Assembly: GCA_002718195.1 (NCBI GenBank)
Contig: PBDU01000011.1
Span: 27,927 to 91,926 of the forward strand
Origin: Methanobacteriota archaeon
Lineage (GTDB): Archaea; Thermoplasmatota; Poseidoniia; Poseidoniales; Poseidoniaceae
DNA length: 64,000 nt
Direction: 5' to 3'
The notes below the pieces were generated by a model, which searched no databases, was not told where the DNA came from, and saw nothing but the letters and a program-made list of their open reading frames with translations. Positions 1 to 6,780 of the stretch are shown piece after piece. Made by a program: the position numbers and the translations under genes. Each line of letters starts with the position of its first letter. The stretch's first letter is position 1.

Positions 1-357
1 ACTTCAGATTCGCTTAGAGGCTGGACAACTGAAGTTCTAACAGACAACGATTATTGTGTAAAAGGAGAGGAAATTGGCGAAGTAATTTGCACTCTTGAAC
101 CAGGTGAATTCACGATCCTTGAAGTAAAGGTCCGAGGGCCGGAGGAAGCAGAATTGCAGGATGAGTACGAATTTACCTTGGCAGCAGAGCCTGTTGAAAC
201 CGGCATTGTCAATCGAGAGGTGATAGAATTCAACGTGATGGGTGATTCTCCATCTGGTCTATTTGGATACTCTGAAAATACGCTAATATTGGGCGGAGGT
301 GCAATCGTTTTCTTCGTTCTAATTAGCCTACTTCTACTTCGAGAGAGAAGAAAATAA
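1..357 (+). CDS. C-terminal part of a membrane-anchored surface protein (5' end outside window)
   Basis: The reading frame is open from base 1 to a TAA at 355-357, so 118 residues of a longer protein are visible. The visible part is acidic and beta-rich, with two Cys (in YCVKGEE and VICTLEP) that could form a disulfide. It ends with one hydrophobic helix at about residues 95-113, followed by the basic tail RERRK. This layout (extracellular domain, one C-terminal anchor, short basic tail) recurs in other surface proteins in this window. The function is not recognisable. It is on the same strand as the nuo operon, 153 bases upstream of nuoA, and is unlikely to be part of it. Confidence 0.7.
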   Translation, partial: TSDSLRGWTTEVLTDNDYCVKGEEIGEVICTLEPGEFTILEVKVRGPEEAELQDEYEFTLAAEPVETGIVNREVIEFNVMGDSPSGLFGYSENTLILGGGAIVFFVLISLLLLRERRK

Positions 358-401
358 TAAAGAGAAATCAATCTGGTTGAATTCGCTTTACTGCTCTGTT
401 G

Positions 402-409
402 TTTTATCA
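402..409 (+). promoter_or_regulatory. possible TATA box for the nuo operon
   Basis: TTTTATCA lies about 100 bases upstream of nuoA, in the only non-coding stretch before the operon. It resembles an archaeal box A but is a weak match. Transcription would start near 430, giving a leader of about 80 bases. The rest of 358-510 shows no RNA gene. A GGTGG at 502-506 is the likely ribosome binding site of nuoA. Confidence 0.25.
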
Positions 410-510
410 GTGAATTTGACTTCAATTCTAGATGTCCAACGGACAACGCTTATGGAGGGACCACAAGTGGACCAAATAACAGAGCGTATGCTCTAAGTTA
501 TGGTGGTCCA

Positions 511-984
511 ATGGTCGCAACAGGTGACGTTTCCAGCGCATATCTAGCAGTGGGTTTGATGACCTTGATTGGCTTTGCAATGCCCTTTGGTGCTTTCTTA
601 ACATCTTACTTCGTTAGGCCAAGGGTTGATCCTGCTAGGCCACACAAGACAAAATCATGGCTACTAGAAGGCTATGAAGCCGATCATTCCCTGTATCCAA
701 GGAGACTTTCAACCTACGAATGTGGTTCCGAGCCAGTCGGAGATGCTATGATTCAATTCCACTTCCAGTACTACTGGTATGCGATTATTTTCTTGGTTTT
801 TGATGTCGCATTTATGTTCATGGCATTGGGAGGTATGGTAACCAATGCTGCTACCGTGGAAGGAGCTGGGCAAGTTGAAAGGGAACTTGCCATTGACAGG
901 TTATTAATTCTCTTAACATTCTTTGCGGTCATGGTCGCAGGCGTGTGGCATGTTTTCAGGAAGAGAGGGCGTATCTACATTTGA
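511..984 (+). CDS. nuoA: NADH-quinone oxidoreductase-like complex I subunit A
   Basis: This is a small membrane subunit of complex I, 157 aa with three transmembrane helices. The family signature is clear: YECGSEPVGDA after the first loop, then a helix containing FLVFDV. In most NuoA proteins that helix reads FD-x-E. Here the Glu position is Ala (FDVAF, residue 100), while the Asp is kept. The ATG at 511 follows a GGTGG. It is the first gene of the nuoABCDHIJJ'KLMN operon, with 9 bases between it and nuoB. The length is slightly above the usual 120-150 aa because of a longer loop near residues 105-130. Confidence 0.93.
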   Translation: MVATGDVSSAYLAVGLMTLIGFAMPFGAFLTSYFVRPRVDPARPHKTKSWLLEGYEADHSLYPRRLSTYECGSEPVGDAMIQFHFQYYWYAIIFLVFDVAFMFMALGGMVTNAATVEGAGQVERELAIDRLLILLTFFAVMVAGVWHVFRKRGRIYI

Positions 985-993
985 GGTGATATT

Positions 994-1590
994 ATGGCAG
1001 ATCCAGGACAAAATTATACAGCTTTTAACAGCAATGCGTTACTAGAGTTCGTAGGCGATACCACAGACGAAGCACTCAGCAGTTTGAGAATCAAGCAATT
1101 TTTGAGTGTCCTTGCTGGAAGATTTTTCAATTGGGCAGGTAGAAAATCCTTGTTCACTCTGCACTTGGGAATTAAGTGCTGTGCCATTGAGATGGCTGCC
1201 TCCGCGATTCCAAGATTTGATGCTGAGAGATTCGGTGTTATTTTCCGTTCATCTCCAAGACAATCCGATGTTCTGTTGGTAAATGGACCAATTTCAAAGA
1301 AGTTCGCAGACCCGGTCGTAAGGCTGTGGGAGCAAATGCCTGAGCCAAAATACTGCATAGCAATGGGCGAGTGTGCAATTTCTGGCGGTCCATATTTCCA
1401 ATCATACAATATTCTTGAAGGAGTTGACACAGTAATTCCAGTTGACGTGTATATCCCTGGGTGTCCTCCAAGACCAGAAGCACTAATCGATGGATTTGGG
1501 CTTTTGAGAGAGAAGATCATCAAAATCGGTGGTGCTCCAAGCACAGGACGTGATGGTGAGAAGCCAGTAATTGTGGGCGAGGAGGCTTGA
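994..1590 (+). CDS. nuoB: Complex I subunit B (cluster N2 subunit)
   Basis: This 198 aa peripheral-arm subunit carries the terminal 4Fe-4S cluster N2, which passes electrons to quinone. All four expected Cys ligands are present: the tandem pair C62-C63 in KCCAIEMAA, C127 in MGECAISGG and C157 in PGCPPRPE. GGTGATATT precedes the ATG at 994. The next gene, nuoC, begins directly after the stop. The NADH-binding subunits NuoE, F and G are absent from this operon, as in archaeal Fpo/Nuo complexes, so the electron donor must enter by another route. Ferredoxin is one option, but this is inference. Confidence 0.96.
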   Translation: MADPGQNYTAFNSNALLEFVGDTTDEALSSLRIKQFLSVLAGRFFNWAGRKSLFTLHLGIKCCAIEMAASAIPRFDAERFGVIFRSSPRQSDVLLVNGPISKKFADPVVRLWEQMPEPKYCIAMGECAISGGPYFQSYNILEGVDTVIPVDVYIPGCPPRPEALIDGFGLLREKIIKIGGAPSTGRDGEKPVIVGEEA

Positions 1591-1592
1591 AA

Positions 1593-2246
1593 ATGGGGAT
1601 GAAAATCACCACCGAGCAAAACTCTGAGGCAGTTTCTGATTCTGTAAATTTTGTAACTTCAAAATTCGGTGATATTGGTGTAATCGCTGAAGCAGGAAAA
1701 CACAACAACGGTCACGGGTATGAATACCTGAAACTCACGGTTCCTTCCGAGCATATTCTTACAGTATCTAAGTCGTTGAAGTTCGACCTCGGAGTCAACT
1801 ATTGTTCTATGGTAACTGGTACTCACTACCCTGATGGTCCTGCTGAAAAAGGCTGGGAAGTCGCATATCATTTGGCTAGAATGCCAGTCGTAAACCCTGT
1901 GCCAAATACAGATATTGTTCACAATGCGGAATCACTATCTGGGCATGACATCCCTTTGGAGGTTGAAGTCATAGTCGATTTACCAAATAATGACGACCCA
2001 AGAGTTCCTAGCGTCCAATCCGTTTGGGTGGGTGCTGATTGGAATGAGAAAGAAACATGGGATCTTGTTGGAATAAAATTTGATGGGCATGAAAACATGT
2101 TCAGGGTTTTGAATCCTCACGACTCTCCTGACGGATTCCATCCTTTGCAAAAGCAGCACAAAATACGATATCACGATTTCAACGAAATGTACGACGACGC
2201 CCAAGGCTTTGTCAGAAAACCTGCGGATGAGGGTCGCGTAAAGTGA
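1593..2246 (+). CDS. nuoC: Complex I subunit C
   Basis: This is the 30 kDa-type peripheral subunit, 217 aa from the chosen ATG. The family motif is present near residue 155 as KETWDLVGIKFDGH, matching the E-x-W-D-(x)2-G-I-x-F-x-G-H core. A GGAGG at 1581-1585, inside the end of nuoB, sits seven bases before the ATG at 1593. I prefer this to the TTG at 1587, which would leave only one base. NuoC packs against NuoD. Here the two are separate genes, not the fused NuoCD of Escherichia coli. Confidence 0.93.
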   Translation: MGMKITTEQNSEAVSDSVNFVTSKFGDIGVIAEAGKHNNGHGYEYLKLTVPSEHILTVSKSLKFDLGVNYCSMVTGTHYPDGPAEKGWEVAYHLARMPVVNPVPNTDIVHNAESLSGHDIPLEVEVIVDLPNNDDPRVPSVQSVWVGADWNEKETWDLVGIKFDGHENMFRVLNPHDSPDGFHPLQKQHKIRYHDFNEMYDDAQGFVRKPADEGRVK

Positions 2247-2256
2247 GGTGATTATT

Positions 2257-3396
2257 ATGGCACAAATGTGGATTACAATGGGACCTCAGCATCCGATGAC
2301 ACATGGTCTATGGACTCTGAGAGTGAAAGTTGACGGTGAGACAATTGTGGACGCTGAGGCAGAACTTGGCTACATTCACAGAGGGGTGGAAAAGATTGCA
2401 GAAGCAAGAGATTTCACTCAAGTTACCCCATACATGGATAGGCTATGTTATGTGAGCGCAATGACCTGGGCAAATTCATACATTTACGCTGCTGAAGATT
2501 TACTAGAGGCAGAAGTTCCAGAACGCGCTGAATACATTCGCTGTATTGCGGCTGAATGCCAAAGGATTGCAAGTCACTTGATGTGGCTAGGTGCTTATGG
2601 GCCTGACGTTGGTAATCTAACCATCATGACATGGGCTCTTCGTGAAAGAGAAATGTATCTCGACCTTCTCCAAGAATTGGGTGGTTCAAGAATGCATTAC
2701 AACTACCCAAGAGTTGGTGGAGTGAAGAGAGACATCCCAGTCGGGTGGGCTGAGAGACTAATTGCAAAGACCAAATTATTCGAGAAGAGAATTGATGAGT
2801 ATGAGATGCTTCTAGACGAATCAACTATTTTCTTAGTCAGGCTACAAGGTGTAGGATATGCTAGTGCCGAAAGAATGGTTGAGTGCGGAGTTTCTGGACC
2901 GAATGTTCGAGCTTCAGGTGTAAACTACGACGTAAGATGGGCTCATCCATATTCAGTTTACGATCAAATTGACTGGGAGCCAGCAGTCGAAAAACCAACA
3001 TCAGTCAAGGGTAGCGATTGCTATGACAGATACAGAGTAAGAATGGAAGAGATGAGAATGTCTTGTAGGATTATTTTGGACGCTATCGAAAAGATTCCTG
3101 GTGGAAAGAACACACACTATTCCAAAGGAGATGAAATGATTCAAGCAAAAGCACCAACAAGAGCGCCAGCAGGTGCAACTGGATTTTCAAATTATGAATG
3201 CACAAGAGGCTCCTCACAAATGTATATTCAAGGCGGCGGAGATGGTAGAGGAAAGAATCCATACAGACTCTCAATCCGTTCACCGATGTTCATTACAATT
3301 CCATTTGTTGCTGAGACCATGATTGGATACAAGGTAGCAGACATCCCTGCGATCATGGGAAGCTTTGATCCTTGTATCGGGGAGACTGATAGGTGA
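2257..3396 (+). CDS. nuoD: Complex I subunit D (quinone-site subunit)
   Basis: This 379 aa (49 kDa-type) subunit forms the quinone pocket with NuoB. Recognisable blocks are MGPQHPMTHG at the N-terminus (the His-bearing quinone-site loop), LGYIHRGVEKIAE, NYPRVGGV and the C-terminal GSFDPCIGETDR. The family descends from NiFe-hydrogenase large subunits. Only one Cys of the ancestral DPCxxC remains, as usual for complex I. A TGAGGTGAT at 2244-2252 sets the start at ATG 2257, not at the upstream GTG. The nuoH gene follows after 9 bases with the same type of ribosome binding site. Confidence 0.95.
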   Translation: MAQMWITMGPQHPMTHGLWTLRVKVDGETIVDAEAELGYIHRGVEKIAEARDFTQVTPYMDRLCYVSAMTWANSYIYAAEDLLEAEVPERAEYIRCIAAECQRIASHLMWLGAYGPDVGNLTIMTWALREREMYLDLLQELGGSRMHYNYPRVGGVKRDIPVGWAERLIAKTKLFEKRIDEYEMLLDESTIFLVRLQGVGYASAERMVECGVSGPNVRASGVNYDVRWAHPYSVYDQIDWEPAVEKPTSVKGSDCYDRYRVRMEEMRMSCRIILDAIEKIPGGKNTHYSKGDEMIQAKAPTRAPAGATGFSNYECTRGSSQMYIQGGGDGRGKNPYRLSIRSPMFITIPFVAETMIGYKVADIPAIMGSFDPCIGETDR

Positions 3397-3405
3397 GGTG
3401 TTTAG

Positions 3406-4926
3406 ATGGTTGAAGAATCAAGTAATGCAATCCCTACTCCTAGAGACCTTGCTTTTGATACTCTTGGTGGAGTAATTGACAATTTATTGGCTGGGACCTT
3501 CTTAGAGGACTATTCAGGAGCAATAGGAAACTTCACTGCAACCCTCATCATGTGTTTGGTAGGATTTGCGGGAATTATGCTATCGATGTTCATGATTCTT
3601 TGGCTTGAAAGGAAAATTTTGGGTCGATTGATGGATAGACGTGGAGCAACAACTGCGCTTCGTTCCCTCTGGGTCGGAGAAAATGGAACCACTGCTGGTG
3701 AATGGTGGAACATGCTTCCTTTCGGAATCGGCACACCTATTGGGGCAGTTGTAAAATGGCTAAACAAAAATTTCGGAAACGATGACAAGAATAGGCCAAC
3801 AGTTGACCGTGTCAACAACAGGTCTTGGATGGGCTACGTAATCTTCCCTGGATTTTTCCAAAACATAGCAGATGGAATGAAATTCTTGATTAAAGAACAC
3901 ATGGTTCCTGAGAGAGCAGATAGGCTGGTATACGAAGTAGCACCATATCTTGTTATTACTTCTACCATCATGATACTTGGAATGATTCCAATGGGTAGCG
4001 GCATATATGGAGCTAATCCTGAACTTAGCGTATTGTTTGCAATGGCAATCTTTGGTATTGCTCCTATTGGCGTTTTCTTCGGTGGCTGGGCAAGCAACAA
4101 CAAGTATACTTTGTTGGGAGGAATACGTTCTGCGGTACAACTTACTTCCTACGAAATTCCTCTATTGCTAACCGTACTATCGGTTTGCATCATCTCTGGT
4201 TCATTCAACTTTGTTGAAATCATCAATTTCCAAATCGAAGCCCAAACATGGAACTTATTCCTCCTGCCTCTCGGTGGTGCTCTATTCTTGATATCCATGC
4301 TTGCCGAGGTTGAGAGAATTCCATTCGACATGCCTGAAGCAGAAGCCGAACTTGTCGAAGGATGGTGGACTGAATATGGTGGAATGAGATTCGGTCTCCT
4401 TTTCGCCGCTGAATACATGAGGACATACGCTGCATGTATCTTGTTTGCACATTTCTTCTTAGGTGGCTGGTCGGCACCATTCCATTTCTTGATTGGCAAC
4501 CTTCCTGTAGTCGGGTTGACAAGTCCTAGCATCATTTGGGTTCTACTGAAAGCATGGCTAATCTTTGGTGTTGTATTCGTTTGGATTAGAGCGGCTCTTC
4601 TAAGAATTAGAACTGATCAAATTCTAGAATTTGGTTGGAGAATGCTTCTTCCACTAAGCGTTGTTAACCTTGCAATAGCGGCTGTTTACAGATTATTCTT
4701 GTATGACACAGGATTCATTTCCTCAAAGGGTGATGCAATGATAACAGTTGGCTCTGCATGGGATGTAATGGGTATCCCATGGGCTCTTCCAGCAATTACA
4801 ACAATTGTTTCACTTGGTCTATTCTTCTTCTTACTTAATGATGAAAACAAGGACGCAAGTCCAGAGAGAATGTTCCACATCAGAACATTAGAACCAGCGG
4901 GAACGCACCTACCAGGAACGGAGTGA
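3406..4926 (+). CDS. nuoH: Complex I subunit H (enlarged)
   Basis: This membrane subunit at the base of the quinone channel has 506 aa, against about 320-350 in most homologues. The signature WLERKILGRLMDRRG (about residues 66-80) is followed by about 60 extra residues, WW/K/N-rich. The canonical sequence then resumes at GFFQNIADGMKFLIKE. The acidic loop EVERIPFDMPEAEAELVEG and the following TEYGGMRFGLLFAAEYM match the family well. The N-terminus is also extended, with an amphipathic segment before the first helix. The extra length therefore comes from an N-terminal extension and an insertion in the first matrix-side loop. There are at least eight hydrophobic helices. GAGGTG at 3395-3400 precedes ATG 3406. 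Confidence 0.94.
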   Translation: MVEESSNAIPTPRDLAFDTLGGVIDNLLAGTFLEDYSGAIGNFTATLIMCLVGFAGIMLSMFMILWLERKILGRLMDRRGATTALRSLWVGENGTTAGEWWNMLPFGIGTPIGAVVKWLNKNFGNDDKNRPTVDRVNNRSWMGYVIFPGFFQNIADGMKFLIKEHMVPERADRLVYEVAPYLVITSTIMILGMIPMGSGIYGANPELSVLFAMAIFGIAPIGVFFGGWASNNKYTLLGGIRSAVQLTSYEIPLLLTVLSVCIISGSFNFVEIINFQIEAQTWNLFLLPLGGALFLISMLAEVERIPFDMPEAEAELVEGWWTEYGGMRFGLLFAAEYMRTYAACILFAHFFLGGWSAPFHFLIGNLPVVGLTSPSIIWVLLKAWLIFGVVFVWIRAALLRIRTDQILEFGWRMLLPLSVVNLAIAAVYRLFLYDTGFISSKGDAMITVGSAWDVMGIPWALPAITTIVSLGLFFFLLNDENKDASPERMFHIRTLEPAGTHLPGTE

Positions 4927-4935
4927 GGTGATAAT

Positions 4936-5931
4936 ATGGCAATGCATCCACACGCACAACCAAATTTCAGAAATTTATTTTGGTACCCATTTAAGATTAC
5001 ACTGATAACCGCATTGAGAACATTTCCATTTTTTGGAAAGAGGCTCGGTGAGAAGTTAGATTGGGGATACCACAACAAATTGACTCCAGAAATCTTAGAC
5101 GAGGCTAGCAAGGCTAGAGTAGAGGACAAGAGATTCAAAGAGTTCAATGATGTATCAAAATATGAGGATCAATATGCGGCAGATAGAACTGCATCTGACT
5201 TAGTTCCAACTATTTGGAGACCACAAACCATCATGTATCCATACGAGAGGCTAGAGGATAACGAACCGTGGCTTTTCGTCCCTGGTGAATACAATGGAAG
5301 AATTGGTGTAATCTGGGAAACCTGTACAGCATGTAAGATGTGTGTGAATATCTGTCCTAATTCCTGTCTTCACATGACTACAGAACTTAGAGTAGATGTT
5401 CTAGACTCTGCTGATGGTGAGCATGAAGGGTATGGTGCTGAACTTGAAGTTGGCGGCTGGGCAGCTCAAGAAGTCGAAGGTGCTAAGGAAGCACAAGAAG
5501 ACTTCAACCTAATTACAGCGCACACAGACGTTCCAAGTGAATGGAGATTCGCAGAAGTTCTTGACCTATCAGGAACAACTGCAACCGTGAGATGGAATGA
5601 CACAGGAAGCGAAGAAGAGTTGCCAAAATCTGAACTATACACTGCTGATGATTCAATCGTAAGTGGAAGAATCGACCTAGGAAGATGCATGTTCTGTGGA
5701 TTGTGCATGGAAGCCTGTGGTTTTACTTCCTTTTACATGACAAACGAATATGATGGAATGTCAGGATTCACTAGAGAAGATCTATGGTTTGATGCATCTA
5801 GAACAAGAGTACTTCCTAGCATTCACCAAGAAGCGGTGGATGCGGAATTAGCAAAGCGTGCTACTAAAGAGAAGCAGAAGCGCGAGAAAGCAGCGGCAAA
5901 GGCTGCTGCTAAGGCTCAGGAGGAAGCGTGA
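4936..5931 (+). CDS. nuoI: Complex I subunit I with inserted domain between its two ferredoxin motifs
   Basis: This subunit carries two 4Fe-4S clusters (N6a/N6b type). The first CxxCxxCxxxCP is at C130-C140 (CTACKMCVNICP). The second is at C251-C261 (CMFCGLCMEACG), where the usual Pro after the last Cys is Gly. In bacterial NuoI the two motifs are about 30 residues apart. Here there are about 110, so about 80 residues are inserted. Part of the insert (about 198-235, including FAEVLDLSGTTATVRW) reads like a small SH3/Tudor-type barrel. The protein ends in a Lys/Ala-rich tail. At 331 aa it is nearly twice the usual length. GAGGTGAT precedes ATG 4936. The stop overlaps the nuoJ start by one base. 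Confidence 0.94.
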   Translation: MAMHPHAQPNFRNLFWYPFKITLITALRTFPFFGKRLGEKLDWGYHNKLTPEILDEASKARVEDKRFKEFNDVSKYEDQYAADRTASDLVPTIWRPQTIMYPYERLEDNEPWLFVPGEYNGRIGVIWETCTACKMCVNICPNSCLHMTTELRVDVLDSADGEHEGYGAELEVGGWAAQEVEGAKEAQEDFNLITAHTDVPSEWRFAEVLDLSGTTATVRWNDTGSEEELPKSELYTADDSIVSGRIDLGRCMFCGLCMEACGFTSFYMTNEYDGMSGFTREDLWFDASRTRVLPSIHQEAVDAELAKRATKEKQKREKAAAKAAAKAQEEA

Positions 5932-6209
5932 TGGTTGACATCAACATGATCGCTGAGAATGTTATCTTCTTCATTTTTGCAACCGTGGCAATCGGAGGTG
6001 CTTTTTTCCTCATCAAAGCACCAAAAGTCGCACACTCGATGGTTGCATTGATTTTTTGTTTCACAGCAATAGCTGGAGTTTTCATTCTAGTCGGTGCTGA
6101 ATTTTTAGCAAGCATACAGATTCTGGTTTACTTGGCTAGCGTCGGCTTGGTTGTCTTATTCGCAATCATGCTTACTCAACGTCAAATCCTCGAGGAGGAT
6201 TTCGAATGA
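5931..6209 (+). CDS. nuoJ: Complex I subunit J, N-terminal half
   Basis: This 92 aa protein has three hydrophobic helices and matches the N-terminal half of NuoJ, including the conserved helix LVYLASVGLVVLFAIML. AGGAGG at 5918-5923 gives good spacing to the ATG at 5931, which overlaps the TGA of nuoI. I prefer this to the GTG at 5928. The C-terminal half of NuoJ is encoded by the next gene. The same split (FpoJ N and C) is known in methanogen F420H2 dehydrogenase operons, so this is a normal archaeal arrangement and not a frameshift. Confidence 0.9.
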   Translation: MVDINMIAENVIFFIFATVAIGGAFFLIKAPKVAHSMVALIFCFTAIAGVFILVGAEFLASIQILVYLASVGLVVLFAIMLTQRQILEEDFE

Positions 6210-6475
6210 AGTTAACATCAATATTCACTCGTTTTGGTCTTCTTGCATTACTCATGCTCCTTTTGAGTGTATTAGCAGACCCTACCCTTTGGGATAATCA
6301 AAGTTCTACTACTCTTGATACTGCGATGATGTCAGATTCAATCTTCAGCGCTTGGTCTCTACCACTATTGATGCTTGGTGTTCTTCTCTCTCTTGCTATG
6401 ATTGGGGCAGCTTATCTTGTTCGTGATGAAAGAAAAGAAAACCTTCTCTGGGAATTAGGGGGTGAAGAAGAGTGA
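6206..6475 (+). CDS. nuoJ: Complex I subunit J, C-terminal half
   Basis: This 89 aa protein has two hydrophobic helices separated by a polar loop rich in Ser, Thr and Asp. It ends in an acidic tail (LLWELGGEEE). It starts with an ATG that overlaps the stop of the N-terminal half (ATGA), which points to translational coupling. By position, length and helix pattern it supplies the last two helices of NuoJ. Sequence conservation here is low in all complex I families, so the assignment rests mainly on context. Confidence 0.82.
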   Translation: MKLTSIFTRFGLLALLMLLLSVLADPTLWDNQSSTTLDTAMMSDSIFSAWSLPLLMLGVLLSLAMIGAAYLVRDERKENLLWELGGEEE

Positions 6476-6774
6476 TTGACCCAATGTTGGTTAGTGGTTT
6501 GAGCGCTATCCTATTTGTGATGGGTCTTTGGGGTGCATTTACCCGTAAAAATGCAATTATTGTCCTTATGTGTCTTGAGTTGATGCTCAATGCAGCTAAT
6601 CTACAATTTGTAGCGGCTGGAGTATATCACGGAGATACAGCAGGTTGGATATACACGGTATTTGCTATTGCAATAGCCGCTGCTGAAGTAGCGATTGGTT
6701 TAGCGATCCTGCTCTCTGTATTCAATCAACATGAAACAATCAGGCTTGATGATATCAACCTGCTGAGGAACTGA
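6472..6774 (+). CDS. nuoK: Complex I subunit K
   Basis: This is the 100 aa antiporter-related small subunit with three helices. The family core is intact: LMCLELMLNAANLQFVA contains the buried Glu of helix 2, and AAAEVAIGLAILL contains the Glu of helix 3. Both are used in proton transfer. The start is the GTG at 6472, overlapping the preceding stop (GTGA). The GGGGGTGAAG just upstream can serve as ribosome binding site. An in-frame ATG at 6484 is possible but would trim the first helix. Confidence 0.94.
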   Translation: MIDPMLVSGLSAILFVMGLWGAFTRKNAIIVLMCLELMLNAANLQFVAAGVYHGDTAGWIYTVFAIAIAAAEVAIGLAILLSVFNQHETIRLDDINLLRN

Positions 6775-6780
6775 GGTGAT

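Noticed and set aside
1014..1619. 201-codon open frame on the minus strand opposite nuoB
   Set aside because: It is the shadow of nuoB, which has all four cluster N2 Cys ligands and a good ribosome binding site. The minus-strand translation shows no recognisable domain.
4149..4535. 128-codon minus-strand frame inside nuoH
   Set aside because: It is opposite strongly conserved NuoH sequence, including the acidic quinone-channel loop, and has no ribosome binding site or recognisable product.
5931..6475. nuoJ as a frameshifted gene
   Set aside because: Both halves have their own start, they overlap by ATGA, and the same split is known from methanogen fpo operons.
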